Made by a program: the position numbers and the translations under genes. From Dryocosmus kuriphilus (Eukaryota; Arthropoda; Insecta; Hymenoptera; Cynipidae): DNA of 64,000 nt. The notes below the pieces were generated by a model. The model was not told the origin of the DNA. It searched no databases and was given only the letters and a program-made list of their open reading frames with translations. This document shows positions 36,058-48,171 of the stretch, piece after piece; positions within the stretch are counted from its first letter, which is position 1; each line of letters begins with the position of its first letter. Where the stretch lies: assembly GCA_038277395.1 (NCBI GenBank), contig CM076193.1:179918601-179982600 (forward strand), written 5' to 3'.

Positions 36058-38018
36058 AAAGGGAGTAGAGCCTACTACGTCCTCGTCGTTACTCCTGGGT
36101 TATGCTAAAAGTAGGGGTTATCATTTAAAAAACATACATGTATGGGTAAAGGTCAAATCCAAGGTCATAACAATGTAACCTCTAACAAATCGAACAACTT
36201 TTGTAAAGGTTTATTTTCACAAAACGCCTCCCGGCCCAGGTTCTCCCACCTCAATGCTGACTCTTTTAGCAGGAATTTTGACCCATACGCGTCACTTTTA
36301 CCTCTAAACATGGGGCACATATCTCAACGTAAAATTTCTCGCTCTTTCAGAATCTGAGGTAAAAAATAGGGGTTTCTATTCAAAAAACGAAAGATGACCT
36401 TCAAATGACATTGATCCTTGACCTCAAGATCAAGGGCAAGGTCACCATCAGTTGGCTCCCTCTGTAACCTACAATTTTTGTCCTAAACATTTTTCTCCTA
36501 CCCTTATGGTTAACGAAATAATTGACTGGTTAAGTTAAAATGACTCACCCTGTATAGCCATTAAGTACAGGTAATAGAGTTTCCTTATTTAATAAGTACG
36601 GGGAAAAGGTACATGCATTCGTCGCGTATCTTTTCAATAGATTGGCGTCGCAAGATTCTGTGTTTGATAATCTAATATTCGGTTGGTTTCTTTTGCAAAT
36701 TAAGTACTCGGATACCCTTTTATAGTGGTTTGAACTTTTTCGTCTGTTGGGACGTATGAGTCGTGATAGCTTATTAGGAAGGGGTGGTCGGGAATTAAGG
36801 CTACGTGGGTGTTCTGTATTTTTTCCGGGATTGGGATCACTTGCTTTAGTTGTCCTTCCTCCTTCTCTAAGACTGGTATGTCTAGTATATAAGTGAATAG
36901 TCCGTGGATAACTGCTACCTTAAGGTTACTGATGTCGAGTATGTGTTGGTAATTTTCTTCTGTATTGTCAAAATGGTACCGCACTCTGTGCGTTGCTTCG
37001 AAGTCTTGGATGGTTGCTTTTAAGATTTTTGGTGTGAGTATTTGAGGGTATACCATGTTTTCCATCGTTTATTGCATTGATGGCTGTTCCAATGTCGTCA
37101 TTTAGTTCGTCTATGAAAATGGTTGCTAACAGCAGTTTGGTACTGATGTAGTTTTCTTTAGAATTTTTATTCACCCCGGTGCTCTATTTTTTTCTGTATC
37201 TTATTCTCCCCAAGTTTATTATTCAGTGTTTTGTAATCCGCAGAGGATGAATTTAACAAGATTTTTAGTATTTTTGTGTGACTATTTAAAATGGTTGCTA
37301 TTTGTTTATTGTCCTTGTAGTTATCGTCGAATTCGTTATTAATTTGTTTCAGGTCCGTTTCGCTTAATGTTCCAAATAAAGTCCTCGATATATCTCCGAC
37401 GAAGTTGACTAATCCTCGTTTATTTCTTCGCTTGCTCAAGAGTTTGTGTAGGATAGAGATTCGCTGCTGTAGCCTATTGTATCTACCCCTTGTTAGCTCA
37501 ATTTCCTGTTTTGATGAGCAGTTGTTTGCACAAACCTTTTCTGCGAATTGTAGAGTTTGATCGATGGCACTTTTTCTGGTCTCGGATGCTGAAATTTTTA
37601 TTCCAATAATTAATCGCCATTCCTCGTGGTAAAGATAAATTTTTCCTAAATCCTCTATGTAGATGTTACCGTTGAGCGGGGTTTGCGTATAGTTGGCTTT
37701 AGCGATCGGTATTATTAGTATCACTGCTATCAGCACGGGCAGCATCTGCAACATAATATGGCATAACATGATCAATATGTAACTGAAGGGTTTTGTTATT
37801 TTTCTTAATTTTAACAATATTGTTAGTTAATATTTCGGTAATGACTCCCGGACCCTTCCAACTTGGGTCTAGTTTGTCGGTTTTAGTGTTATTTTTTCTA
37901 TTTTACTAGATCTCCTAATTCATAAGCGGAGTGTTTCCTAACGATTCCTTCCTCTAAGCGCCTTCTGGATTTTTCTTGCTCTATCTGAATTCTTTCTTGG
38001 GACTTTTCAATGTATGTG

Positions 38019-38740
38019 TCATGACGCTTCTTCCATTTTTTTTATCAGATCTGCGTACGTTAAGGTTGGTGATCTAGCAAGTGCTGAATGTAGATTCGGT
38101 TCTCTTCTGAAAGTCCTTTCAAAGGCAGAGTGTCCCGTTGTTTGATTTCTTGTCGTGTTTATTGCAAAGCTAATAAACTTTAAGTTCTCGTCCCAGTCCT
38201 CATTATTTTCTTCCATTGCTGTTTTGACATGTTTTATTTTCAGGGCTTCCTCAAATTGTTGCATAAGGTCTGATACAATGTTTTGACCTTCGTCGGTAAG
38301 AATTGTTTGAGGAGCTCCAAAGGTGTAAATATAGTGCTCCATTAATTTATCTATAATAGTTTCCGCAGTTTCATTTTCTAATGGTATGAGGATAGTGTAA
38401 CGAGTCAACCTATCTTGTAGACTCAAGATATATTTGTTTCCATTTCTCGTGACGGGGAGAGGTCCGAAAATATCTAGTGCTATCTTATCGTTAGGTCGTG
38501 TTGGAATGGCGGGTATTATATCTGTAGATTGGTTCGTGATTCTTGTTTTTTCTGTAGCTGGCAGGTCTGGCAGGCCTTAACAAATTTCTTCGTCCATTCC
38601 TGTCCATTCTCCTCTTTATCTCACTTTGTCGATGGTGTTGCTTTCTCTAAGGTGTTCTTTGTGGCCTTCTCTTATTATTACTTCCCTTTCTTCTGTCGTT
38701 AATTCTCTAGTTTTGTTAAAGCAGATGTGGAGTGCTAGGT
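38019..38740 (-). pseudogene. Gypsy integrase
   Basis: The core (38426-38019) shows the catalytic region with GAPQTILTDEGQN and NTTRNQTTGHSAFE, as in gypsy integrases. Upstream to about 38740, in broken frames, lie an HxxH-like HKEHL and a CxxC, the zinc-binding N-terminal domain. The usual third catalytic acidic residue region is altered (AMEENNEDWDE). Confidence 0.75.
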
Positions 38741-40012
38741 CTAGGTAATAATTTGATACGTGTTCTAGCATATTTTTTATTTCTTTTTTTTCTATTGGCG
38801 TGAAGGTGGGGTCCTTGAAGTGGAGTCTAACGATAGTGAGTTTTTTCCTGTTAAAGTTTTCAATATATCACCCTAGAAATTTTAACCAGTTTTCGTCGGT
38901 GTACTTTGGCATTTCTCCTTTACTGATTTGCTTCCATAGTTTGCCTATCGCATTTGGTTCAGTTCTTAATGAATTTTCTGTAATACCCGGCTAGACCTAA
39001 GAAGGATTGTACTTCCTTAACGTTAGTGGGTAGCTTGAAATTTTTTACGGCTTCTACTTTTGCGAGATTTGGTTTTACCCCTTCTGCAGTAATCAAGTGG
39101 CCTAAGTTTCCAATTCGGGTCTTAGATATTCACATTTTTTAGGCTCTAGCTATAGTCCGAGCTCCTTAATGCGTTAAAAAACTGCTAGGAGATTCCTAGT
39201 GTGTTCTTCTAACGTTTTTCCAAAAACGACTATGTCGTCGATATATACGAAACATTTTTTTCATACTAGTTCGTGAAAGGCTTGATCCATCTTCTTTTGA
39301 ATGTGGCTGGTGCATTCTTCAAACCGAATGGTAGGCGGTTGTACTATAAGTGTCCCCTTCTAGTGCAGAATGCTGTATATTTCTTCGATTCTTCGGACAT
39401 AGGTATTTGGTGAAAACCAGCAGACATGTCGAAGGCTGAGAAGAATTTAGCTTGCCCTAGTTGGTCCAATATATCGTCGATCATGGGTGAAGGGTAGGCG
39501 CCGTGATCAGTGTCTTTGTTTATTTGACGATCATCCACGACTAGTACCCACAGTGATGAGTTAAAGGGTGACTGTGATGGTCTAATTATTTCTTTTTCCA
39601 ACAGCTCACCTTTGTTTTGTTCGATAAATTGTTGGTGGACCTCAGGCATTTTATGAGATCTTAAATGTACTGTTTTTCCTGAACCTACTGTTATTATGCG
39701 CTCAGTCAGAGTGGTGCATGTTAGGGGTTCGCCTTCTAGCGAAAGAATATCCTGATAGAGTGTTATTATTTTTTCGATTTGCTACCTAATCTCGGATTCG
39801 ATGTGCTGAAGGTTCGTGATTTCTTTCAATTTATTCAGGCGTTGAGCGTTTTTTCTGCGAGGTTCGAATTTGCTTTCTATTTTTTTCTGTGTTTGTATAT
39901 TATTGATTAACTCGTACTTAATTTCAGGGATTCTGATTGGTATAGAGCTGTAATTAAAGATGGGTACTTTTAGTGATCCGTTCTCGATGGTATAAAAACC
40001 GGTGGGTAACAT
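38741..40012 (-). pseudogene. Gypsy reverse transcriptase and RNase H
   Basis: 40012-39782 is the linker. 39649-39344 holds the start of the RT: LLEKEIIRPSQSPFNSSLWV, then AKFFSAFDMSAGFHQI (motif A Asp) and KYTAFCT. The YxDD region (about 39240-39250, minus) and RNase H (39000-38750) are present but scattered over frames with stops. Confidence 0.75.
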
Positions 40013-40113
40013 TTTATTTTCTTCGATCCAAAATTGTTGATTGAATTCGTCCGTACGTAAAATGCATACTTGCCTCGAATTTTTTTGGATGAATTCAACG
40101 TCGTCGTGCAGGG

Positions 40114-40480
40114 TTAATTTTTTTCAATTATTAAATAGTTAGGTGTGATCGCGTATCGTTGATATTGTTTGAAGAAGGGCAAACCGATTATTCCTTCTTC
40201 GGACAATGGGAAATTATCCGAAACAATGTGGAACAGATCGTTTCTTCCAAAATATTCTATGTTTGTTGCAAATTGGGATTGGTGGTGGTCGTTTCCCATT
40301 ACGAACTTTTGTCTGTCTGTATTTTGTGATTTTGGTTTTTTCTGGTCCGTGTTCTTCTTTAATTATATTTATAGAAGCGCCTGAATCTACTAATAATCTG
40401 TAGCTCTTTCCACCCCGGTGTCTTCCCAGGATTGATTGCAGTCGTCCGCATATTGCAGACACTCTGCATTCGCTTCGTCG
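40114..40480 (-). pseudogene. Gypsy aspartic protease
   Basis: YRLLVDSGASINII (active-site DSG) lies near 40400-40360; a frameshift leads to FPLSEEGIIGLPFFKQY near 40200-40150, the second conserved strand. It would process the Gag-Pol polyprotein. Confidence 0.75.
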
Positions 40481-41829
40481 TTCTCGTGTTCCTTTATTTC
40501 TTTTTGTATCATTTCCGTTGAGCCTAAACAATCTTCTTGTTCTTGAATATTCCAGACGGGCTTCGGAGGTCTTTTGGGTTGGCTGGCCAGAGGAAAATTT
40601 TGCTTCCTTATGCATTGATTAGCGAAGTGTCGTGCTTTGTTGCACTTATGGCAACGCATTTCCGTTCTAGTTGCTAGTGGTGTTCCGTGGTTAGGCGGCT
40701 TTACTGTAGGTCTGGGAGGAATATTCCTTGGGAATGGCCTTGTTTGTGGTGGGTAGGTCCTTTGTGGCTGGGATTCCTCAAGCCACATTTCCATTTCTAC
40801 GGCTTGATTTTGTGCCTCTGTTAGGTTACTCGGTTTTTGGGCCTTTAGCTGTAAGCCAATTTCACGTTTCAAATTTAGAAGGTATCTCTTGGTACTTTCT
40901 CGATCCTCGATATTCATTGCAATTTTCCTTTCTATGGGGTTATAGTGTTCGCTTTGGACGGCATACTTGAGTTCATTCACAATCTGCCTACGTCGTAAGT
41001 TAAAGTTTTGTGTGGTTTCAGTCATTCCTTGGCGGCAACTTTCTAATTTGCTCCTGAGTGCTGAGACCGAGCCCGTTTGTTTTAGGTTTTGCCGGAGTGT
41101 TTCATATAATTCTTCGTACGAACCTATTGGAGTGAATCTTATCGCCTTCTCGGCATTCCCTTGTATTTATTCGGCATATCTAACAGCAGATCTGGTTAAG
41201 TGCATCTTCTGTGAGCTTTCTTAACTGCCTTTTTAATTCTTCAACACCGACGTCATCTTGATCATTAAGGATACGTATTGTGCGTATTATCTCCTTTGTT
41301 GACATCTTTTCCTCATTCCTGGGGTCGAACTGTTGAATCATATCTCGGTTTGCGGTTGGGCGGTGAGCCTTTCGTTCTAGTTGCCTTTCTAATGGCTGTT
41401 CTAACGGAATTCCTCTTCTCATGTTTGTGTTGTTTCGTTCCTCAGTTCTCTCGGGTTATTAGCGGGTTGCTGCACTGGTTGCCCTAAAACTTGTGGCGTG
41501 TCGTCGTTATCTGAGGTCATTATTTCTCGGTCTATTACTACGTCGCTTCTTATTCTTAGCGTTCTGGTTATGTCTTGAATGTCTGTCATCCTGTTTTCGT
41601 TTTCTCTTGATAGCGGCGACATATTGATTTCCAAATTGGATATTTTATCGAGTAATATACTTAGAAGATCGTGCGTTGCTTCCATGCTCATTGGTGTTGG
41701 TACGGGGGAGGTAGCGCGGTTTGATGATTGCGTACGGGATGTCATGTTTGCAGTATAAAAGGGGTGGAAAATTTCGTCTAAGGGATCGTCCGTATTGTCT
41801 GTTTCGTTAGTGTCGTACGTTTCACTCAC
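40390..41829 (-). pseudogene. Gypsy gag with zinc knuckle
   Basis: Three pieces, 41829-41419, 41422-41180 and 41025-40390, in different frames. The last ends with a CX2CX4HX4C knuckle (CHKCNKARHFANQC) after a proline-rich stretch; upstream is a helical capsid-like region. It would package the element RNA. Confidence 0.8.
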
Positions 41830-42065
41830 CCTATAATCCTTTAGATTATCCAGTTTCGTGAATGTTTCTTATTTATTTTAAATTCTGTTTTATAATTTGT
41901 CGTGTTGGTGTATTTAATACCGAGAGGTTCACACGCATGCTGCTACAAGCATACGTCAGGCTCTCAATCGGTAGTGTTATTTGATTTTGTTGACGGTTCT
42001 TTGGCTGGTGTGCAAGGCCTAACGAAACGTTAACGTGCAAACTCTACTCCGCCGGAAGCGAAATT

Positions 42066-42066
42066 A

Positions 42067-42098
<32 letters not shown>

Positions 42099-42100
42099 TT
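42066..42100. repeat. (ATT)n microsatellite in the gypsy leader
   Basis: About eleven ATT units between gag and the primer-binding site. The rest of 41830-42605 shows no gene. Confidence 0.9.
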
Positions 42101-42606
42101 TTGTTTCCGTCTCCTTCCTCAGACAGCAAGGGAGATTTACGCTTATGCACTTTAAAAACTTAAAGTGTATCACAAAAATTAACTTACAGTGGGTTTTTAC
42201 GGTGATGGCTGGATAGTGATGCTCGTAGACTTCCTTCAGCTATCCTGATTTCGTCTTGTCGCCTTGTCTTTGGCTTGTTGCCGCTCGCTGGCTGATACTC
42301 TGTAGACAGGTGTCTCTTCCGCTTGTTCGCGGGCCTCGTTCGAATTCACTTTCGCAGGCTGTTATTTTACGTAGTATAGGGGCTACTTGGTTCACCTCCC
42401 AGTTTTACTAACGGCTACTACTTATCTTGTTTGTTTTTGGGCTTGCCTTAGCGAAGTCCGGAGTTATTCTGTGATTTTTTTAATTTCCGTGAAAATCCCA
42501 AAGCCTCTTGGTATTCGTGAATTCCAAGTCCTTGTCCCTGGTTCCACTGGTCGATGTGAACTTTATTTTATCCCATAGAATGTTAATTCACGACCTTTCA
42601 AAAGTG

Positions 42607-42625
42607 TATCCTGGCAGGATCGCCA
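42607..42625 (-). other. Primer-binding site of the gypsy element
   Basis: TGGCGATCCTGCCAGG on minus, starting immediately after the LTR end (42626). It begins with TGG, complementary to a tRNA CCA end. The tRNA species is not assigned. Confidence 0.7.
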
Positions 42626-42821
42626 AAATGTTTTAAATTAAAAGGCTTGTTTGAGTTTTTAAAAACGATCAGATTGCTAGATAGCAATCTGACGTGCTTT
42701 ATTCAAAAATTTCAAAGAGTATACAACGAAGACAGATTAGAACTAACCTTTTTCAGCTCGCTGCGTGGCCTTTTATAGACTAACTATAGTAGTGGGGATG
42801 GGTACAAATTCGTTCGTAACA
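42626..42821 (-). repeat. 5' LTR of the gypsy element, intact (196 bp)
   Basis: On minus it begins TGTTACGAACG and contains a TATAAAAGG box near 42772-42780, the likely promoter. It aligns end to end with the split left LTR. Confidence 0.85.
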
Positions 42822-42825
42822 ACAC

Positions 42826-45350
42826 AAACAAATGCTTTTCTTTTTTCTAAATTGTCCATCTCTGCCTTTTCTTTTGCGCTAAGGAATTTTTCTTGCGGCC
42901 ACTCTATTTCATTTTTTTGTCAAAATTCTGGACCTTTGAACCCTTGAGATTCCGAATTTAACGCATCAGTTGAAAAACGCGTCGCAGCATCCGCTGGATT
43001 TTCAGCTGTCGGCACCCACTTCCACTCCGAACTTCGCGTCAACTCTCTTATTTCACCTAAATGATTGGCAACAAAGACTTGACGCGTGCGAGGCTCTGAT
43101 TTTATCCATCTGATAACAATGGCAGAATCGGACCACAGGAAGCGATTAGTAATCTCGATTTCGGTTTCATTTTCTACAAACTTTGTTACCCGCGCGCCAA
43201 GCAGTGCAGGTCGTAATTCCAAGCGCGGTATTGATAAATGCTTTAGCGGCGCAACTCTACTCTTAGCCATTACTAATGACACATACGCGTGACCGTTTGA
43301 GTTTTCAAATCTCAAATATACGGCTGCAGCGTAAGCTGTTAAACTCGCATCGCAAAAGGCATGAATTTGCGCTTTAGCTGCTTGATCGTTTATTGGTGTA
43401 AGGCATCGCGGTACACGACACTTTTTCGCGAGTTTTCAATTTTTGAGCCATTCCAACCATCCTACATACACCTCATCTCGCAATTTACTATCCCAGTCAA
43501 TTCCAATATGCCAAACTTCCTGCAAAATTATTTTAAATTTTAACGTGAATGGAGAGAGAAGACCGAGCGGATCAAAAACTGACATGATAACTCGTAAAAG
43601 CTCAAGATTTTTAGGTTTCTTTTCAGCTTTTATAATCCCTACTGGAATTTTAGAGAATTTCATAATAAACTTTAATTCGTCTGATTTTGGGTCCCCATAA
43701 TCCTTAAAACTCTTTCTCCCTCTCGATCGCAAAGTCGTGTTTCATTTTTGTTTAATTCACTTTTATTTTCTGATTGCGGTAAAACTTCCGGTGCATAACT
43801 CGCCCAGCCATGCATATGAAAGTTAGCCTGTTTGTTAATTTCCATCACGTTACGAATTATCGTTATCGCGTTCGCCTTTTTTTACACATGACAAATAATC
43901 GTCCATATAACTGTTTTTTATGATACTTTTGGCTGCAACTGGATGATATTCGGAAGACCGATTAGCATTCTTACTTTTAACATAACTCGCATTGCAGATC
44001 GCAGACTTCGCGCCAAATATTAAACTTTTCATTTCGTAAACATCGGGTTCCTTATCTCTATCGGTTCCACGCCATAGAAATCTCTGTGCGCCTCGATCTT
44101 CTTTCCTAATGATTATTCGTAAAAAAGGTCCTTAATATCGGACATAAGGGCTATAATGTATTGTCTAAAACGAATGAGAATTCCTGGTGAATTTTCTAAA
44201 AGGTCGGGTCCCGATTCTAACTGGTCATTTAAACATATTCCTTCCGTTTTAGCGGCGGCATCGAATATGAAACGTATTTTATGTGGTTTGTTTATATTGA
44301 AAACGCCAAAATGCGGCAAAATACCAAATCTTCGGTCTTTCTTCATTCATATCAACCTTTTCTGCACAACCAAGTTCTATAAAACGCGTCACTTCTTTAT
44401 CGTATAATTGGGCAAAAACTCGTTCGCGGTCCAATCTACGTTCCAGAACTATTAATCTCTTCATAGCAGTCAAGTAACTATTCTCGTTTGGCACGCATTT
44501 TTTCCCCCACAAAAATCCAACTTCCCAATAAACTCCTAAACTTCGAATCGTTTTTTCCAAAATCTCTAACACACGGTCATATTCGCTCCTTCTGTTAGTT
44601 TTTAAATTCCCTCCAATGCTATCTATTTCGAAATAATATTTCATTAATTTCTCGAGACGCATTTCTTCTTCACGTGCTTCGTCACCGTGCCATTCGACAC
44701 GTTTGTTTTCGTATGACGCTTCCTTTTCGCTCAACACTGCATCTATTACTCTTGACTCGCGATCTGTAATACCATGTACCAACCAGCCTAGCAATGATCA
44801 GAAAATCGTGACGTCACATTCTTTCGTTGTTCTGAATTCACGCGTGATTATAAGTCTCCAATTGTCCTGTCCAATTAAAATGTTTACCTCAGCCTTGTAA
44901 TATGATTCAATTTGTATATCCTTTTCAAATCTTTGTAAATTTAAAACGAGTTCATTGCTCACGGACTGAGAGGGTAATTTTAAATTTTGAACTGTAATAG
45001 CATTCTTAATTTCGTACTCGCCGAATATTCCTATCACTTTGATGTTAATCTTCTCAGAGTTGTTCATAAAATTTCTTTGATTATTTACACCTTGTAGTGA
45101 TAAATTAACTTTTCTGCCGCAAACCGTTATGTCTCGCGTTAATTTATTGTCTATCAATGTGATAGTCTACCCTCCGTCCGAAAAGGCAAAAGTTTTTATA
45201 GACCTTTTCAAGCCCTCAACGCGTATTGGTAAAATTTTAAGAAGCACGTCAGGTCCTTCTAGTCACTTTCGCTTTTCATCTTGTACTCGTATAATTGTAG
45301 AGTTCAAATTGCCTGAGATTTTGTATTCCAGACAAAGATTGTGAAGCATT
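42826..45350 (-). pseudogene. BEL/Pao protease, RT and RNase H
   Basis: Protease: an Asp-Gly-Gly site near 45175 followed by a TAG, then VNILIGQDNW (about 44870). RT: IWYFAAFWRF, then KPHKIRFIFDAAAK, LNDQLESGPDLL and IALMSDIKDLF (44340-44113), the Pao RT pattern; then VMSVFDPLGLLSPFTLKFKI (43590-43540). RNase H: AKSRVAPLKHLSIPRLEL, WSDSAIVIRWIKSEP and VPTAENPADAATR (43270-42970). Many frameshifts. The frame simply stops at the gypsy border. Confidence 0.8.
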
Positions 45351-45595
45351 TTTATTTTTTAAATCGTTTTTTTGGGTTTTTTTTGTCGTGCAATAAAGAA
45401 TGATGTAGGCTATTACAGTGAACGCATCTCATAGTATTTTTGTACTCTTCTCTCACACACCCTCTTTTTAAGCAATTATAACAAAAACCAGAATTTCTTA
45501 CTAGCTCCCATCTTCTATGCAATAATTCGCGAGCGAAATCTACACACTTCCACGAGCGATGATTACACAGCCCCCCCCAAAAAAAAATTTTCTGT

Positions 45596-46235
45596 GCACG
45601 TGACCAGACCACCATATCTATATGTTTTTGGGATCGCTGAGTCCAAATCCGTGGTCCGTTTTTCTCCATCAGGTCAGGGTCAAGGTCATTTCAAGGTCAA
45701 ATCAAGATTGTTCCACGAATGTGGACCACGATGCCGTTTTTGTATGTTTTTGAGGTACCTGAATCCGAATTCGAGATCTGTTTGTCTCTATCAGGTCAAG
45801 GTCATTTCAAGGTTAAATCGAGGAAAAAGCCTGTGAACAGACACAATTACTACATCTATACGTTTTTGGGGTCGCTGAGTTCGAATCCGGGGTCTGTTTT
45901 TCTCCATCAGTTCAGGGTCAAGGTCAAATCAATATTGTTCCACGAATGTGGACCACGATGCCGTTTTTGTATGTTTTTGAGGTCCCTGAATCCGAATTCG
46001 AGATCTGTTTGTCTCTATCAGGTCAAGGTCAAGGTCATTTCAAGGTTAAATCGAGGAAAAAGCCTGCGAACAGACACAATTACTACATCTATACGTTTTT
46101 GGGGTCGCTGAGTCCGAATCCGGGGTCCGTTTTTCTCCATCAGGTAAGGTTCAAGGTCATTTCAAGAATAAATCGAGGAAAACCCCTGTGAACAGACACA
46201 ACTACCACATGTATACGTTTTTAGGGTCGCTGAGT
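45596..46235. promoter_or_regulatory. TCAAGGTCA motif array in the CMC left terminal repeat
   Basis: GGTCAAGGTCATTTCAAGGTCA and variants occur near 45667, 45795, 45912, 46022 and 46150, one or more per repeat block. TCAAGGTCA is the classic monomer site of FTZ-F1/ERR-class nuclear receptors. Use by such a receptor is inference. Confidence 0.5.
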
Positions 46236-46301
46236 AAACAAAGACAGACATTATAACTATATGTATCGTCGATTTAGAAAATATCGAGAACCTTCATTTA
46301 T

Positions 46302-48171
46302 CTATTGTTTTGTATGGTATCTTAATCTTTTCTTTTTAAATGATCGTACAAGTGACTCTCTTTTACGCTTGACTTCTTTTTTATTACTTTCTCTCTTCAA
46401 TGACCAGCAGTAATCAGCCATCATGTTCACATCCCACCGTCCTTGATATATTTTTTCCATTTTCTTGATATCTTGGTGGAACCTCTCTCCCTGCTCCTGA
46501 CTGAAATCCCCTAGATTCTGTGGAAAGTAATCTATATGTGAATGCAAATAATGTAATTTTGAATTCATCAAACATCCTAGTTCCTTATAGTTTTCCAACA
46601 TTCGATGCACTATTTTCTTGTATTCTACGCTTTTATTATTCCCAAGAAAATTTTGTACAACTTCTTTAAAACTGACCCATGCTGCTCTTTCTTTGTGAGT
46701 CATTACAAGAACGAACTCATTATCTTTTAACAATTCACGTATTTGTGGTCCATCAAAGACACCTTCATTAATTTTTGCATCACTGAGTTTAGGGGTTTTT
46801 TTCTTCAAATATTTAAAGCACTCTGCTTCTTTATTTAAGGCTTTTACATATTGCTTTATCAAGCCGAGTTTGATGTGGAGGGGTGGAAGCAATACCTTAC
46901 TGCGATCAACCAGTGTTTCGCGTGCAATATTAGCAGAACCAGCCTCGAAAGAGGTTCTGTTCGGCCATATCTTCGTTATATAGTGCTTCTTGCCATCTCT
47001 GCTGTCCCATAAACACAAAAAACGAGGATATACCGTATTTCCAGGTTGTTGTCCTAACAGTATAGTTTAAATCTTAAGATCTCCGCAAATAAGCCAGTTA
47101 TGCTCAGAATATTTTATTGTCTCTAAAATGAATTTCATCGTACTATATTCTTCTTGTAGTACGGTTGAATGAGCTATGGGAATTGAAGCAAAAACATTAG
47201 TGTTATGAAGTAATACTGTCTTCAGACTTGTAGTCGAGGAGTCTATAAATAGTCTCCATTCATTGTCCTTATAGATTCCTATCTGGAACTCATTCATTAA
47301 CCCTTCCACATTATTGCAATACACTAATGAAGGTTCCCCTATCATCGTAAAATATTTTCTAAAGTTTTCCTCTCGGTTTCGGTAATATGATATTCTTGTG
47401 CCTTTTGAGAGCCAATTGTTGCCTTTCATGTATGAAGCTAGATATTCCGCTTTATCTTTAGGTAAATCCAGGTCCCTTACAAGATCATTCAATTCTTTTT
47501 GATCTATGATTTTTGGAGTTTTGTCTTGACCATTAGTAGCGTGGTATTCACTACTTGTACTCATATTTCCATCATCTGAAGTATATTCATCTCCATCTTT
47601 ATATTCATCTTCTTCAGCATCACTAATATCGCATGCATCATTGGTTGACATACTTTCCATCGAATCTATTGAACTGTCGCTTTCATCGTCAATATCAATA
47701 TTTTCCTCTACTGGTCTTACTAACGTTGAAACTTCAGGATATTTGATATTCTGAATATTTTTTTTATTAATTCCTGTCACTTTTGTCAAACATATATAAC
47801 AGTTTGCTGCGCATGATGGCTCTTCCCAATATGCAGGTTTTACAAACTTTCATTTTTCAGGTTTTTTTCGGAATCATATCTGGTCATCATCATGTAGCAA
47901 GCACAACATATCTTGTGTGGTATCCATTTTTTATCTTGGTTATAAATATTCAATCCAAAACAGTTTTTGTAAATATTTTTAATTTTATCGGATATTTGTC
48001 TTCGGCCAGCTGATAGGTGATACTTAGCACATACGTAACAAAATGCATCAACATTTTTGTTACAGTAGTGTTTAGATGAAGAACTTGCTACATTTGTTTT
48101 TAATGAAGACACTGAAGTCTGTTTATTTGAAGTATTTGAAGTTGTGTTATGTTTGTTTTTTTTTAGGTCCC
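46302..48171 (-). pseudogene. CMC-type transposase with two zinc clusters
   Basis: It starts near ATG 48171 (MGPKKK). N-terminal zinc region: FCYVCAKYHL...WIPHKICCACY (about 48030-47880), then CAANCYICLTK. An acidic stretch follows. Core: IGIYKDNEWRLFIDSS, WLICGDLK (likely catalytic Asp), LLGQQPGNTVYP, ILLPPLHIKLGL-like VLLPPLHIKLGLIKQY, LHSHIDYFPQNLGDFSQEQG and GERFHQDIKKME, then MMADYCWSLKRE. This protein family is abundant in insects. Lesions: frame breaks near 48160 and 47845, and TAA at 47067. Confidence 0.75.

Larger units (their letters stand above)
33661..36552 (+). mobile_element. DD41D Tc1/mariner-superfamily transposon with long TIRs
   Basis: Ends CAGGGTGAGTCATTTTAA and its inverse are flanked by TA (33659-33660, 36553-36554). 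The terminal inverted repeats run about 420 bp (33661-34082 with 36130-36552). The mirrored ORFs in them (33791-34069 minus, 36142-36357 plus) are not genes. The repeats contain clustered TCAAGGTCA-like motifs. 34100-34880 is leader DNA with no gene seen. Confidence 0.85.
33150..37817 (-). pseudogene. Env-like gene of the gypsy element (errantivirus type), split
   Basis: The minus-strand start at 37817 gives a hydrophobic signal-like stretch (residues about 15-40), a Cys-containing ectodomain, and a basic RRNKR furin-like site followed by a glycine-rich hydrophobic segment, the layout of insect errantivirus/baculovirus F-type envelope proteins. Pieces continue at 37174-36700 in other frames. 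A DD41D transposon sits at 33661-36552, and a C-terminal piece lies at 33538-33269. The frameshifts and the insertion make it non-functional. Confidence 0.7.
19053..42821 (-). mobile_element. Gypsy-type LTR retrotransposon with env (errantivirus-like), nested insertions
   Basis: LTRs at 19053-33037 (split by a mariner) and 42626-42821 (196 bp) align base for base at both ends. They are flanked by ACAC (19049-19052 and 42822-42825). A primer-binding site abuts the right LTR, and a purine tract (AGGTGGG on minus) abuts the left one. Between them, in minus order, are gag, protease, RT, RNase H, integrase and env. Every gene has stops or frameshifts, so this is a dead endogenous copy. Confidence 0.85.

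Noticed and set aside
33791..36357. Mirrored ORFs MGEGQIQGHS.../MGKGQIQGHN... as small genes
   Set aside because: They lie within the inverted terminal repeats of the DD41D element and are mirror copies of non-coding DNA.
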